From SHLQ01 sp964441145 (lineage in GTDB: Bacteria; Actinomycetota; Acidimicrobiia; Acidimicrobiales; SHLQ01): 58,296 bases of DNA. The notes below the pieces were generated by a model, which was not told where the DNA came from, did no database searches, and saw nothing but the letters and a program-made list of their open reading frames with translations. The position numbers and the translations under genes are program-made. The DNA lies in NCBI GenBank assembly GCA_964441145.1, contig CAYTUB010000005.1:1-58296 (forward strand). The letters run 5' to 3'. Of the stretch, positions 7,000 through 15,777 are shown one piece after another (the stretch's first letter is position 1; the number at the start of each line of letters is the position of its first letter).

Positions 7000-8799
7000 A
7001 TGGCCAACTACGTTGCCCCAGTCTGGGATATCCGTTTCATATTGGATGAGCTCGCCGGTGCGCCAGACGTCTTTGCCTTTCCAGGGTTCGCCGAAGCAGA
7101 CATCGACCTGATGGAGCCCATGCTCGAAGAGGTCGCACGATTCATCCAGGAAAAAGTGGCGCCGCTCAACGTTGCGAGCGACCGTCACGGAAGCACGTGG
7201 AATAGCGACGGGTCGGTCTCGACTCCACCGGGATTCATCGAGACATATCGGGCCTATGCCGATGCTGGCTGGCAATCGGTTCCCTTTGATCCGGCCTACG
7301 GCGGCGGTGGATTCCCCGGGATCATGTCGACGGCTATCCAGGAGATGTTGAACTCGGCATGCATGTCGTTTGCTCTGTGTCCGCTCCTGACCCAGGGCGC
7401 CATCGATCTGCTCGTACATCACGGTAGCGAGCAACAAAAGGAGACCTGGCTTCGCCCGCTTGTGAGCGGTGAGTGGAGTGCAACAATGAACCTCACCGAG
7501 CCCGACGCAGGATCTGATGTCGGGGCGCTTCGGACACGGGCCGAAAAGGCCGACGACGGCACCTACCGGCTCTTTGGTCAAAAGATCTTCATCACCTATG
7601 GCGAACACGACCTGACCGACAACATCGTGCACCTCGTGTTGGCTCGCACGGTCGACGCTCCTCCGGGGACAAAGGGCATCTCTACCTTTGTCGTGCCCAA
7701 GTTCCTGCTCGACGAATCGGGAAACCCCACCATTGCGAACGCGGTGTCGTGCACCTCGATCGAACACAAGTTGGGCATCCACGGGAGTCCGACGTGCGTC
7801 TTGCAGTTCGGAGAAGAGCAAGGCGCTGTTGGGTACCTGGTAGGCGAAGAAAATCAGGGGATGGCCTACATGTTCACCATGATGAACAACGCTCGCCTCG
7901 CCGTGGGCGTCCAGGGCGTCGCCATCGCCGAGCGCGCCTACCAAGATGCGGTCGCTTATGCCAACGAACGTACCCAAGGCCACGCCATCGGTGCCCCACG
8001 TGGCTCGATGTCGCCGATCATTGAACACCCAGACGTTCGGCGAAACCTGCTGACGATGAAGGCCTACATCGAAGCGGCTCGCGGCCTTGCGTTCCTCGAT
8101 TCGGCAGCCGTTGACACCGAAGCGCACCACCCCGACGCCGATGTCCGAGAACACGCTTCCGAACGTGCGTCGATCTTGACCCCGGTTGTCAAGGGATGGT
8201 GCACCGACCTCGGCGTCACCCTCACCTCGATCGCCTTGCAGGTACACGGAGGAATGGGCTTTGTCGAAGAAACCGGTGTGGCTCAACACTTTCGCGATGC
8301 CCGGATTAACCCGATCTATGAAGGCACCAACGGTATTCAGGCTCTCGACTTGGTTGCCAGAAAGCTTCCCCTTCGTGGAGGAGCGGCCATTGGCGAGCTC
8401 TTTGAGGAGGTCGACGCGGTGGCTGCATCAACCGTTTCGATGGGCGAACCGTTCGCGGGGCTCGGTGCCAAGCTGCGCTCTTCAACGGATCTCGTACGCA
8501 ACACGACCGCGCAGTTACTGGAGCGACTGGGCAAAGACCCGGTCGAGGCCTTCGCCGGCGCAACGCCGTACTTGTCGATGGTGGGCCACCTTCTCGGTGG
8601 CTGGTCCTTACTGCGCCAAGCACTCGCAGCGCAGGGGCGAATCGATGGCGGCGACAAAGATCATCGACTCGCAGCCAAGGTGGTGACAGCGACCTTCTAC
8701 ATTGAGCAATTGCTGCCTAACGGTGACGCCTTGGAGTCAGCGGTGCTCGCGCCTGCGTCCGCTCTCATGTCGCTAACACCCGAGCAATTCGCTCCGTAG
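7000..8799 (+). CDS. Acyl-CoA dehydrogenase, long (DmdC-like) type
   Basis: A 599-residue FAD-dependent acyl-CoA dehydrogenase, which introduces a trans-2,3 double bond into an acyl-CoA and passes electrons to ETF. Order of parts: an N-terminal extension with YVAPVWDIRFILDEL, the alpha-helical N domain, the FAD-binding middle domain (MNLTEPDAGSDVGALRT, then GQKIFITYGEHD), the C-terminal helical domain with the catalytic Glu in NPIYEGTNGIQALDL, and a further C-terminal helical region of about 130 residues. This length and the extra domain match the subfamily that includes 3-methylmercaptopropionyl-CoA dehydrogenase (DmdC) and long-chain enzymes; sequence alone does not fix the substrate. A weak ribosome-binding site (GAAAGAAG) precedes the ATG. 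An inverted repeat lies 74 bases upstream. Confidence 0.93.
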   Translation: MANYVAPVWDIRFILDELAGAPDVFAFPGFAEADIDLMEPMLEEVARFIQEKVAPLNVASDRHGSTWNSDGSVSTPPGFIETYRAYADAGWQSVPFDPAYGGGGFPGIMSTAIQEMLNSACMSFALCPLLTQGAIDLLVHHGSEQQKETWLRPLVSGEWSATMNLTEPDAGSDVGALRTRAEKADDGTYRLFGQKIFITYGEHDLTDNIVHLVLARTVDAPPGTKGISTFVVPKFLLDESGNPTIANAVSCTSIEHKLGIHGSPTCVLQFGEEQGAVGYLVGEENQGMAYMFTMMNNARLAVGVQGVAIAERAYQDAVAYANERTQGHAIGAPRGSMSPIIEHPDVRRNLLTMKAYIEAARGLAFLDSAAVDTEAHHPDADVREHASERASILTPVVKGWCTDLGVTLTSIALQVHGGMGFVEETGVAQHFRDARINPIYEGTNGIQALDLVARKLPLRGGAAIGELFEEVDAVAASTVSMGEPFAGLGAKLRSSTDLVRNTTAQLLERLGKDPVEAFAGATPYLSMVGHLLGGWSLLRQALAAQGRIDGGDKDHRLAAKVVTATFYIEQLLPNGDALESAVLAPASALMSLTPEQFAP

Positions 8800-8894
8800 A
8801 GGCCATTGAGCGGCGCCCTTCCAGCTGCAATTGGTTAGGTAACGGCTTGTCAAGAAATTTCCTGTGAGCGCTTCCTTCGGGCTAGCGTAGAAAC

Positions 8895-9812
8895 GTGATC
8901 GCCATGATTCCGTCACCCTCGTTCAATGCAATTGGGCCTTTCAACATCTACGGCATGTTGATCGCCATTGGCGCCTTCAGCGCGATCTGGCTGGGCCAGA
9001 AGCGATGGGCCGAGCGTGGCAACGATCCCGAAGACATCGCGACGATTGCGATGTTTGCCATTCCTGCGGGCGTCATCGGGGCCCGGCTTTATCACGTGGC
9101 GACCGACTGGCCGACACGGTTCGCCGGCGAGCCCATCACCGACATCTTCAAGATCTGGGAGGGCGGCCTCGGTATCCCCGGTGGCATGGCGGCTGGAATC
9201 CTGACGGGTATCGCCGTAGCAAAATACCGCGGTATCAACATCAAGTCGGTCCTCGACGCGGTTGTGCCCGGTCTACCTCTGGCCCAAGCGATCGGCCGTT
9301 GGGGTAACTGGTTTAACCAGGAAGTCTTCGGTCGCCCAACAGACTTGCCGTGGGGATTGGAAATCGATGCCAACCACCGCAACGGTATCCCCGCGGAATT
9401 CGCCGACGTAGACCAATTCCCGACCTTCCATCCGACCTTCCTCTACGAAGGCATCTGGAATATCGGGCTGGTCGGCCTGATTCTTTGGGTCGATCGCAAG
9501 GGCTGGCTGCCTCGAGGTCGCCTGATCGCCGTGTACCTCATGGGTTATGGCCTGGGTCGATTGTGGATCGAGACCGTGCGCATCGATGCGGCGACAGAGA
9601 TCGCCGGACTCCGAATCAATATCTGGATGAGCATCGCCCTGATCCTCGGTGGCCTCCTCATAACCCTGTGGCCTCGCTCCAGCAGCACCGAACAGATCGA
9701 GCTCGACGACGTCGACCTGGACGACGATGAGCACAGCGAGAACGAGGAAACCGACCTCGATCCCACCGATCGTGATGAGACGGAATCGCAGGCTGATACC
9801 TTGACGCCGTGA
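8895..9812 (+). CDS. lgt: Prolipoprotein diacylglyceryl transferase
   Basis: A 305-residue membrane enzyme that transfers diacylglycerol from phosphatidylglycerol to the lipobox Cys of prolipoproteins, the first step of lipoprotein maturation. The Lgt signature region GRWGNWFNQEVFGRPTDLPW is present and complete, as are the early GARLYHV motif (catalytic-region Arg) and the late YLMGYGLGRLWIETVR. Seven membrane segments can be counted. The last 45 residues are an acidic, hydrophilic tail (DDVDLDDDEHSENEE), common in actinobacterial Lgt. The GTG at 8895 is listed; an ATG at 8904 is equally possible. Its stop overlaps the GTG start of the next gene. The binding lipoprotein at 2332-4059 is a likely client. 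Confidence 0.95.
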   Translation: MIAMIPSPSFNAIGPFNIYGMLIAIGAFSAIWLGQKRWAERGNDPEDIATIAMFAIPAGVIGARLYHVATDWPTRFAGEPITDIFKIWEGGLGIPGGMAAGILTGIAVAKYRGINIKSVLDAVVPGLPLAQAIGRWGNWFNQEVFGRPTDLPWGLEIDANHRNGIPAEFADVDQFPTFHPTFLYEGIWNIGLVGLILWVDRKGWLPRGRLIAVYLMGYGLGRLWIETVRIDAATEIAGLRINIWMSIALILGGLLITLWPRSSSTEQIELDDVDLDDDEHSENEETDLDPTDRDETESQADTLTP

Positions 9813-10609
9813 GGGCTTTCGAGGCATTAGATGAGTGGCCATGCACGGTCGCTGCAGCAGTACTTGCGCCGGACGGTACATCGTCAAAATACGGAGATAC
9901 CACCACAACCTTCGCGCTCGCATCGGTAACAAAGCTCTTTACCGCAGCAGCCACGCTGCTGGCCGTCGAAGAGGGCTCTGTAGCGATCGATGATCACGTC
10001 GACGAGCGGGGGGCCACGCTTGGCGACCTACTTGCGCATGCATCGGGGCTGGCGCCCGATGGTTCGGTTCTCGATGGGCCAGGACGACGTCGTGTGTATT
10101 CCAACGGCGCCTACGAACTCCTGGCCGAACACGTCGAGTCCGCGACGAGCATGGCGTTCGCCGACTACATGCGCGAGGGCGTCTTTGAGTCGCTCGGGAT
10201 GACCGCGAGCGCTCTGCTTGGGTCGCCGGCGCACGGTGCGAGATCGACCGTCGACGACATCGTGTCCTTCCTCGTTGGATTGCCCGGACTGTTGGCACCA
10301 GAGACGCTGGCCGCGATGACCTCCCCGTACCTTCCCGAGCTAATTGGGGTGCTGCCCGGCTATGGACGACAAGCACCAAACACCTGGGGTCTTGGGCCCG
10401 AGATCCGGTCGAACAAGTCTCCCCATTGGACCGGCTCCTCGAATTCTCCGAGCACCTGGGGTCATTTTGGGCAAGCGGGAACCTTTGTGTGGCTCGATCC
10501 CGAGGTCGGTGTGGCACTCGTAGTGCTCACCGACAAGCCCTTTGGCGATTGGGCGCTCGCTCGGTGGCCAGCACTTAGCGACGCTGTTCGAGCCGAAGCG
10601 TTGAACTGA
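9809..10609 (+). CDS. Serine hydrolase, beta-lactamase/class C-like family
   Basis: A 266-residue protein of the beta-lactamase-related (Pfam Beta-lactamase, class C/esterase) superfamily. The three catalytic elements are visible in order: SVTK (nucleophile Ser and general-base Lys, about residue 37-40), YSN (about residue 98-100) and HFGQAG near residue 217, equivalent to the KTG box in esterase-like members. There is no signal peptide, so it is probably cytoplasmic, which argues for an esterase or peptidase-like role over antibiotic resistance. It starts with GTG overlapping the lgt stop (GTGA), so it is coupled to lgt. The protein is shorter than typical 350-400 residue members. Substrate unknown. 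Confidence 0.8.
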   Translation: MRAFEALDEWPCTVAAAVLAPDGTSSKYGDTTTTFALASVTKLFTAAATLLAVEEGSVAIDDHVDERGATLGDLLAHASGLAPDGSVLDGPGRRRVYSNGAYELLAEHVESATSMAFADYMREGVFESLGMTASALLGSPAHGARSTVDDIVSFLVGLPGLLAPETLAAMTSPYLPELIGVLPGYGRQAPNTWGLGPEIRSNKSPHWTGSSNSPSTWGHFGQAGTFVWLDPEVGVALVVLTDKPFGDWALARWPALSDAVRAEALN

Positions 10610-10623
10610 GCTACGCTGCGACC

Positions 10624-11148
10624 GTGAGTGCAGTCGTACGAATCGAAGGTGTAACGCGGGTCCAGCGGACCTTCTCATTTGTGGACATCTCCGGCTTTAC
10701 CGAGTTCACCGATCGCGAAGGTGATGCAGCTGCGGTTGAACTACTCGAAACCGTACGAGGCAACATCCGACGACTCGCGTCGATCCATGGTGTGCGCGTC
10801 GCCAAATGGCTCGGCGATGGCGCAATGTTGGTGGGCGTAGAACCCGAACCGGTCATCGAAGCGGTCGTCGAGATGGTCGCGGCCAACAGTCAAACCAGTC
10901 GACCACTGCGCGCTGGTGTTGCCCAGGGTGATGTCATCTTGTTCGAGGGCGATGACCACATTGGCCAGGCCGTCAACTTGGCTTCTCGTCTGAGCGATCT
11001 GGCTGGACCAGACGAAATTTGGGCCCCCGCAGACATGATGACGTCGTTGTTCGTCAACACGCGAGCCGTTCGATTGGGCCCCTCCGAGGTGCCCGGAATG
11101 AAAGATCCGGTCGAGCTCGTCCGCCTCGAGAATGCCGACCGAACCTAA
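10624..11148 (+). CDS. Stand-alone class III adenylate/guanylate cyclase-domain protein
   Basis: A 174-residue protein consisting almost wholly of a class III nucleotide cyclase domain. The first metal-binding Asp is in FVDISGFTEFT, the second in KWLGDGAMLVGV, which also carries the substrate-binding Lys; the Asn/Arg transition-state pair is in HIGQAVNLASRLSD. All key residues appear intact, so activity is plausible, as a homodimer in the cytoplasm. It has no membrane segment or sensor domain. The GTG start at 10624 lies 14 bases after the serine hydrolase stop. The end overlaps the start of the next gene by 17 bases in another frame, suggesting co-transcription with the alkyltransferase-like gene. 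Confidence 0.85.
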   Translation: MSAVVRIEGVTRVQRTFSFVDISGFTEFTDREGDAAAVELLETVRGNIRRLASIHGVRVAKWLGDGAMLVGVEPEPVIEAVVEMVAANSQTSRPLRAGVAQGDVILFEGDDHIGQAVNLASRLSDLAGPDEIWAPADMMTSLFVNTRAVRLGPSEVPGMKDPVELVRLENADRT

Positions 11149-11440
11149 GGCCAACCTCCACGCAGATACTGCAACGGCGTCGACGTTTTCCGATGCGGTG
11201 CAACGAGTCATCCGCGAACTTGAGTCTGGAGATGTCGTGACATACGGGGAGGTGGCCGCAGAGGCCGGCTATCCCGGCGCAGCACGTGCGGTTGGACGGG
11301 TGTTGCGTGAGAGTTCAGGGCTCTCGTGGTGGCGGGTGGTGGCAGCGTCGGGTCGACTGGTCCCCGGACTCGAGGAAGAACACGCACGACGTCTGGCCCT
11401 CGAAGGCGTTGAGACGCGCAACGGCCGGGTCGTGAAGTGA
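11132..11440 (+). CDS. Alkyltransferase-like (ATL) protein, MGMT-family DNA-binding domain
   Basis: A 102-residue protein with the O6-methylguanine-DNA methyltransferase DNA-binding domain: VVTYGEVAAEAGYPGAARAVGRVLRES is the helix-turn-helix region with the base-flipping Arg. The active-site Pro-Cys-His-Arg of true methyltransferases reads SWWRVV here, so the acceptor Cys is Trp, as in ATL proteins, which bind O6-alkylguanine without repairing it and hand it to nucleotide excision repair. The next residue is also Trp where ATLs normally have His. ATG at 11132 lies inside the end of the cyclase gene. Cytoplasmic, DNA repair. Confidence 0.85.
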   Translation: MPTEPKANLHADTATASTFSDAVQRVIRELESGDVVTYGEVAAEAGYPGAARAVGRVLRESSGLSWWRVVAASGRLVPGLEEEHARRLALEGVETRNGRVVK

Positions 11441-11514
11441 CACGAGACGACGCATCGCCTGGCTGCGGTAGCTAGACCGGTACGCTACGTGGGAACGAAA
11501 CGAGACAAACGTAC

Positions 11515-12675
11515 ATGACGACAACTTTCGCCGACCTGGGAGTATCAGAGGACCTCACGGCGGCCCTGGCAAACCGCGGAATCACCGAACCGTTCTCCAT
11601 TCAGGAAATCGCCATCCCTGACGCACTCGCCGGACGCGATGTATGCGGCAAGGCCAAGACTGGCTCTGGCAAGACCCTGGCATTTGGAATCCCGGTCCTC
11701 GAACGCATCGAGCGGGCAGAACCCAAGATGCCCCATGCCATCGCTCTGGTCCCGACAAGAGAACTTGCGGTCCAGGTTGCAGAGGAACTCGAACCACTCG
11801 CCAAGGCCTCCAATGTGCGGATCGCCGCAGTGTATGGCGGAGCCAATATCGAGCGACAGATAGCGCGTCTCGAAAAGGGTGTCGACTTTGTTGTCGCTAC
11901 GCCTGGGCGAATGATCGACCTCGTCGAACGCAAAGCAGTATCGCTGGAGCAGCTGACGCATGTGATCGTCGATGAAGCGGACCGGATGGCCGACATGGGC
12001 TTTCTCCCTCAGGTCGAATGGCTGCTGCGGCAGGCCAAAAACGAACATCAAACGCTGCTGTTTTCTGCGACCCTCGATGGTGTCGTCGACAGCTTGGTCC
12101 GGCGCTACCAGCATGACCCGGTCTTTCACGAGGTGGAATCTCGCGAAGTAACCGTCGACCAGATGACGCACCGGTTCTTGCTCGTGCATCAGATGGACAA
12201 GGTGAAAGTCGCCGGTGCCATTGCCTCGGCTGCGGGTCGAACGATCATGTTCACCGCGACCAAGCACATGGCCGACCGTCTGGCTCGCGAGTTGGGTGAC
12301 CTTGGCGTCGAGGCAGCGGCAATCCACGGAGACCTACGGCAGCGCCATCGCGAAAAGGCTCTTGGCGATTTCTCGTCGGGCAAACTATCCGTCTTGGTCG
12401 CGACCGATGTTGCGGCGCGTGGCATCCACGTCGACGAGGTCGAAGTCGTTATTCACTACGATCCGCCTGCCGAGCACAAGACCTACCTCCATCGTTCCGG
12501 ACGCACCGCCCGCGCCGGAAGCAAGGGGCTCGTGGTCACCTTGGCTCTGTGGAATGAGGAGCTCGAGGTTCGTCGACTACAGAAGCGAATTGGGCTCGAC
12601 CTACCCATGGTTGAAATGTTCTCCAATGACGACCGACTCAAGGATCTCGTTAGTTGGGATCCCCTCGCGCAATAA
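11515..12675 (+). CDS. DEAD-box ATP-dependent RNA helicase
   Basis: A 386-residue DEAD-box helicase that unwinds or remodels RNA. All core motifs are visible in order: Q motif (GITEPFSIQE), I (AKTGSGKT), Ia (PTRELA), Ib (TPGR), II (VDEADRM), III (SAT), V (VLVATDVAARGIH) and VI (HRSGRTAR). It lacks the C-terminal RNA-binding extension of DbpA or CsdA, so it is a minimal helicase core, close to RhlE-type proteins in size. The ATG at 11515 begins after a short intergenic stretch; its end overlaps the TTG start of the methyltransferase gene by 22 bases. Confidence 0.94.
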   Translation: MTTTFADLGVSEDLTAALANRGITEPFSIQEIAIPDALAGRDVCGKAKTGSGKTLAFGIPVLERIERAEPKMPHAIALVPTRELAVQVAEELEPLAKASNVRIAAVYGGANIERQIARLEKGVDFVVATPGRMIDLVERKAVSLEQLTHVIVDEADRMADMGFLPQVEWLLRQAKNEHQTLLFSATLDGVVDSLVRRYQHDPVFHEVESREVTVDQMTHRFLLVHQMDKVKVAGAIASAAGRTIMFTATKHMADRLARELGDLGVEAAAIHGDLRQRHREKALGDFSSGKLSVLVATDVAARGIHVDEVEVVIHYDPPAEHKTYLHRSGRTARAGSKGLVVTLALWNEELEVRRLQKRIGLDLPMVEMFSNDDRLKDLVSWDPLAQ

Positions 12676-14525
12676 CGGTCTCGATTCCCGAGGATGACCC
12701 GCTTTGGGAGCATCTTCGAGCAGTCGATGATCGTGCTGTCGCCCGCGAATGCATCGCCGCTATAGCTCGCGTGGCAGCGCACAGTTGGGGCCAAGCCATG
12801 CCTGCGGTATTTGCCGAACGCTCTACCGCCACCAGCAACGACCTTGTCGAAGTCACAGCGGTTACAGAAGCGCTAGGACGCGTACAGACCTGGGCCGATG
12901 GTGGGCCTCTGGAACCTGCGCTTCTCGGTCGATGCTGGGAAACTCTGCAAACGTCCGAGCAACGACGTAGCCAGGGAGCGCACTACACCCCACCAGAAGT
13001 GGCTCTCGAAGTGGTTTCGATCGCGATCGACGTATTGGAAGCTCGGTTGCACGCAGTTGGCGGCGCACTATCGGCTGAGTCCCTACCCACAATCTGGGAT
13101 CCCTCAAGTGGCGGAGCAGCCTTCTTGCTCGCTGCATTAGAACAGCTCGAAACGCGAACCGGAGCGGAACGGTCGGCGCTCGTTCGTGCATGCCATGCCA
13201 GCGATATCGACAAAGACGCACTCGATGTGTGTGACGCTGCGTTGCAGATCTGGTCGCAGGGTAACGCTCGTCCGCATACCCATCACGGCGACGCACTCCT
13301 CGAACAAGCAACGGGATGGCCCTCGACGTTCGGACTCGTAGTTGGAAACCCTCCGTTCTTAGGCCAGCTCATGAGCGACACATCCCGGGGCGGTAAACGC
13401 AGAGACCAACTTCGGGCCGCCTACAAAGACGTGAGTCGCGCCTATCTCGACGAAGCCGGTCTGTTCCTTGCCATGGCGAGCAGACGCATCGAGCATTCCG
13501 GGGTGTTGGCGCTCATACTTCCAGCCTCGGTGCTTGGCGCTGCCGACGCGGTGGATCTTCGGCGAAACATTGATGGCCGGAATTGCTTCGAGGCGTTGTG
13601 GATCGACCCGATTCAGTCCTTCGATGCCGCCGTAGACGTCGTCGCGGCAATGTTTGGGCCGCGGGGCGCAGGCGCCTCAGAGCCCGAGCAGACCACGGTG
13701 TGGATCGATGGATCCAGCACGACGGTCGATACCCCCGAACCACAAACCTGGGCGCCGCTCTTGGCGGTTGCCGACGCCGTGCCCCGGTTGACGTTGACAC
13801 ACACTGACGGTGTCCTCGGAGACCACGCCGTCTTGACCGCAGGGTTCAGACAACACTTCTACGGGATTGCCGACGCGGTAGATGAACAAGATCCCGCATA
13901 TGCCCGCGATGTTGCCCCTGCACTCGTCACCTCCGGGTCGATCGACGCCCTGTGGTGTCGATGGGGCGAACGAGAGACCCGCTTTGCCCGTAAACGCTGG
14001 CAAGCACCAGTGCTTCACCTGGACCGGATTGACGATGACGCTGTTCGACAGTGGTTTGGCGACCGTCAACGTCCCAAGCTCTTGCTCGCTAGCCAAACAG
14101 CGATCCTTGAAGTCATCGTCGATCCCACGGGTTCGTTGGTGCCATCGGTGCCAGTCCTCGTCGTGGAGCCGCCAGATCACGACCTGCTGTGGCCGCTGGC
14201 AGCGGTGTTGACCTCGCCGGTAGCTTCGGCATGGATGTACGCGCTGGCCGCCGGGACCGGTTTGAGTCGCCGATCGATTCGAGTGCGGGCCAAGGACGTC
14301 GCAGAGATTCCACTACCGGCTCAGGGCTCGTCATGGGAACAGGCGGCCGAGCACGCCCGACTGGCCCAAGAAGCCAGTAGCAGGGCGGACGTGGCGGGTT
14401 ACGCGGATGCCATGCGCTCATTGGGGAAAGCAATGGACTTGGCCTACGGCGTCGACGGATCAGCTGGTACGTGGTGGTGGAATCGACAAGGAGCGTCGAT
14501 CCTCGGGCGCGACGAGGCATACTGA
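12654..14525 (+). CDS. Orphan N6-adenine-type DNA methyltransferase (Eco57I/type IIG-like)
   Basis: A 623-residue protein with the layout of gamma-class amino-methyltransferases. RRSQGAHYTPPEVA is the entry motif (RxxGxxYTP); IWDPSSGGAAFLLAAL is motif I for S-adenosylmethionine (DPxxGxGxFL pattern, with GGAAF here); VVGNPPFLG is motif IV, the NPPF catalytic loop for adenine N6 methylation. The C-terminal 250 residues resemble a target-recognition region. No nuclease motif (PD-ExK) is apparent at the N terminus, and no restriction or specificity gene is adjacent. It starts at TTG with AAGGA nine bases upstream, overlapping the helicase gene by 22 bases. Alternatives: a degenerate type IIG enzyme or a non-DNA methyltransferase. 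Confidence 0.75.
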   Translation: MGSPRAITVSIPEDDPLWEHLRAVDDRAVARECIAAIARVAAHSWGQAMPAVFAERSTATSNDLVEVTAVTEALGRVQTWADGGPLEPALLGRCWETLQTSEQRRSQGAHYTPPEVALEVVSIAIDVLEARLHAVGGALSAESLPTIWDPSSGGAAFLLAALEQLETRTGAERSALVRACHASDIDKDALDVCDAALQIWSQGNARPHTHHGDALLEQATGWPSTFGLVVGNPPFLGQLMSDTSRGGKRRDQLRAAYKDVSRAYLDEAGLFLAMASRRIEHSGVLALILPASVLGAADAVDLRRNIDGRNCFEALWIDPIQSFDAAVDVVAAMFGPRGAGASEPEQTTVWIDGSSTTVDTPEPQTWAPLLAVADAVPRLTLTHTDGVLGDHAVLTAGFRQHFYGIADAVDEQDPAYARDVAPALVTSGSIDALWCRWGERETRFARKRWQAPVLHLDRIDDDAVRQWFGDRQRPKLLLASQTAILEVIVDPTGSLVPSVPVLVVEPPDHDLLWPLAAVLTSPVASAWMYALAAGTGLSRRSIRVRAKDVAEIPLPAQGSSWEQAAEHARLAQEASSRADVAGYADAMRSLGKAMDLAYGVDGSAGTWWWNRQGASILGRDEAY

Positions 14526-14552
14526 GAGTGCGGAACGGGTTTGGTACTGAGC

Positions 14553-15761
14553 ATGATGAATGACGGATCAGAAGACCTTCCATCACTGGCCTATCGCCGC
14601 GGATGGCCGTCATCATTTCCCGTAACAGGTGCGTGGCAGCCCGGTGACCCGGTGGGCGCACGAAAGTTCGTAACCTTGCCGCGCCCGTTGGCGTTGGAAG
14701 GCGGGGGAGTGCTCGAGTCGGTTACCCTCGCCTATGAGACCTGGGGTGAGCTCAACGAAGAGGCGAGCAACGCGATCCTCATTTGCCACGCACTAACCGG
14801 AGACGCGCACGTAACCGGCGGAGGCGGCGGCACCTATACCAATGAAGGGTGGTGGTCGCGAATTGTCGGTCCGGGCTTGGCCATCGACACGAACGAATAC
14901 TTCGTCGTGTGTGCAAATGTGCTCGGTGGCTGCCAAGGAACCACCGGACCGTCATCGATCAACCCGGCAACGGGATCGGCCTACGGGTCATCATTCCCGC
15001 AGGTGACCATGCGCGACATCGCGCGCTCACAGGTATGTCTTGGCGAGGAGTTGGGTATCGAGCGTTGGTTCTCGATCGTCGGCGGCTCGATGGGCGCTAT
15101 GGCCGTTCTCGAATGGGCGGCCATGTACCCCAAGAGGGTCCGTTCGATCGCTCCGATCGCGAGCACGTTGGCAGCGAGCCCGCAACAGATTGGCTGGTCA
15201 GCGGTTGGACGACTGGCGATTGCCAACGACGAACATTTCGCTGGCGGTGACTACTACGAGAACGAACAAGGGCCGGGTCGAGGTCTCGCGATCGCACGCG
15301 AGATTGCGCTCGTCCACTACCGAAGCGATACCGAGTGGAACCAACGCTTCGGGCGTGAGCCACTCGACCGGATGGATCGATTTGATCAGTGGGGACGCTT
15401 CCAAGTCGAGGCGTACCTCGACCATCACGGCAAGAAATTCCCACAGCGGTTCGACGCGAACAGCTACTTGGTCCTGAACCGCGCAATGGATCTCCACGAC
15501 GTCGGAAGGGGTCGAGGCGGCGCCGTAGCTGCGTTCGAGAAGTTCAGCGGTCCATCGATGACCGTGTCGGTCTCCACCGACTTCTTGTATCCGCCGTACC
15601 AACAAGACGAACTCGCCCGAGCGCTTGGAAGCTCGGGACGATCCTGCACCCACCACATGATCGATTCGATCTATGGCCACGACGGGTTCCTCGTCGAGCA
15701 CGACAAACTTGCTCCGTTACTCTCCGACTTCTTCGAGAAGGTCATCGTCGAGACCGACTGA
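14553..15761 (+). CDS. metX: Homoserine O-acetyltransferase
   Basis: A 402-residue alpha/beta-hydrolase-fold acyltransferase that acetylates (or in some members succinylates) homoserine in methionine synthesis. The nucleophile elbow GGSMGAMAVLEW holds the catalytic Ser; the late HDGFLVEHD region holds the catalytic His. Other family marks are LAYETWGELN, CHALTGDAHVTG and NVLGGCQGTTGPSSINP. The substrate acyl donor cannot be read safely from the sequence. ATG at 14553 is preferred over an upstream in-frame TTG at 14541; ATG at 14556 is also possible. It is 28 bases after the methyltransferase gene and 17 bases before the Fpg gene. metY or metB is not in the window. Confidence 0.93.
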   Translation: MMNDGSEDLPSLAYRRGWPSSFPVTGAWQPGDPVGARKFVTLPRPLALEGGGVLESVTLAYETWGELNEEASNAILICHALTGDAHVTGGGGGTYTNEGWWSRIVGPGLAIDTNEYFVVCANVLGGCQGTTGPSSINPATGSAYGSSFPQVTMRDIARSQVCLGEELGIERWFSIVGGSMGAMAVLEWAAMYPKRVRSIAPIASTLAASPQQIGWSAVGRLAIANDEHFAGGDYYENEQGPGRGLAIAREIALVHYRSDTEWNQRFGREPLDRMDRFDQWGRFQVEAYLDHHGKKFPQRFDANSYLVLNRAMDLHDVGRGRGGAVAAFEKFSGPSMTVSVSTDFLYPPYQQDELARALGSSGRSCTHHMIDSIYGHDGFLVEHDKLAPLLSDFFEKVIVETD

Positions 15762-15777
15762 CCTACGAAGAAAAACC

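Noticed and set aside
6937..8289. 450-codon open frame antisense to the acyl-CoA dehydrogenase gene
   Set aside because: The plus-strand gene has FAD and catalytic motifs; the antisense product shows none and ends in the middle of the real gene.
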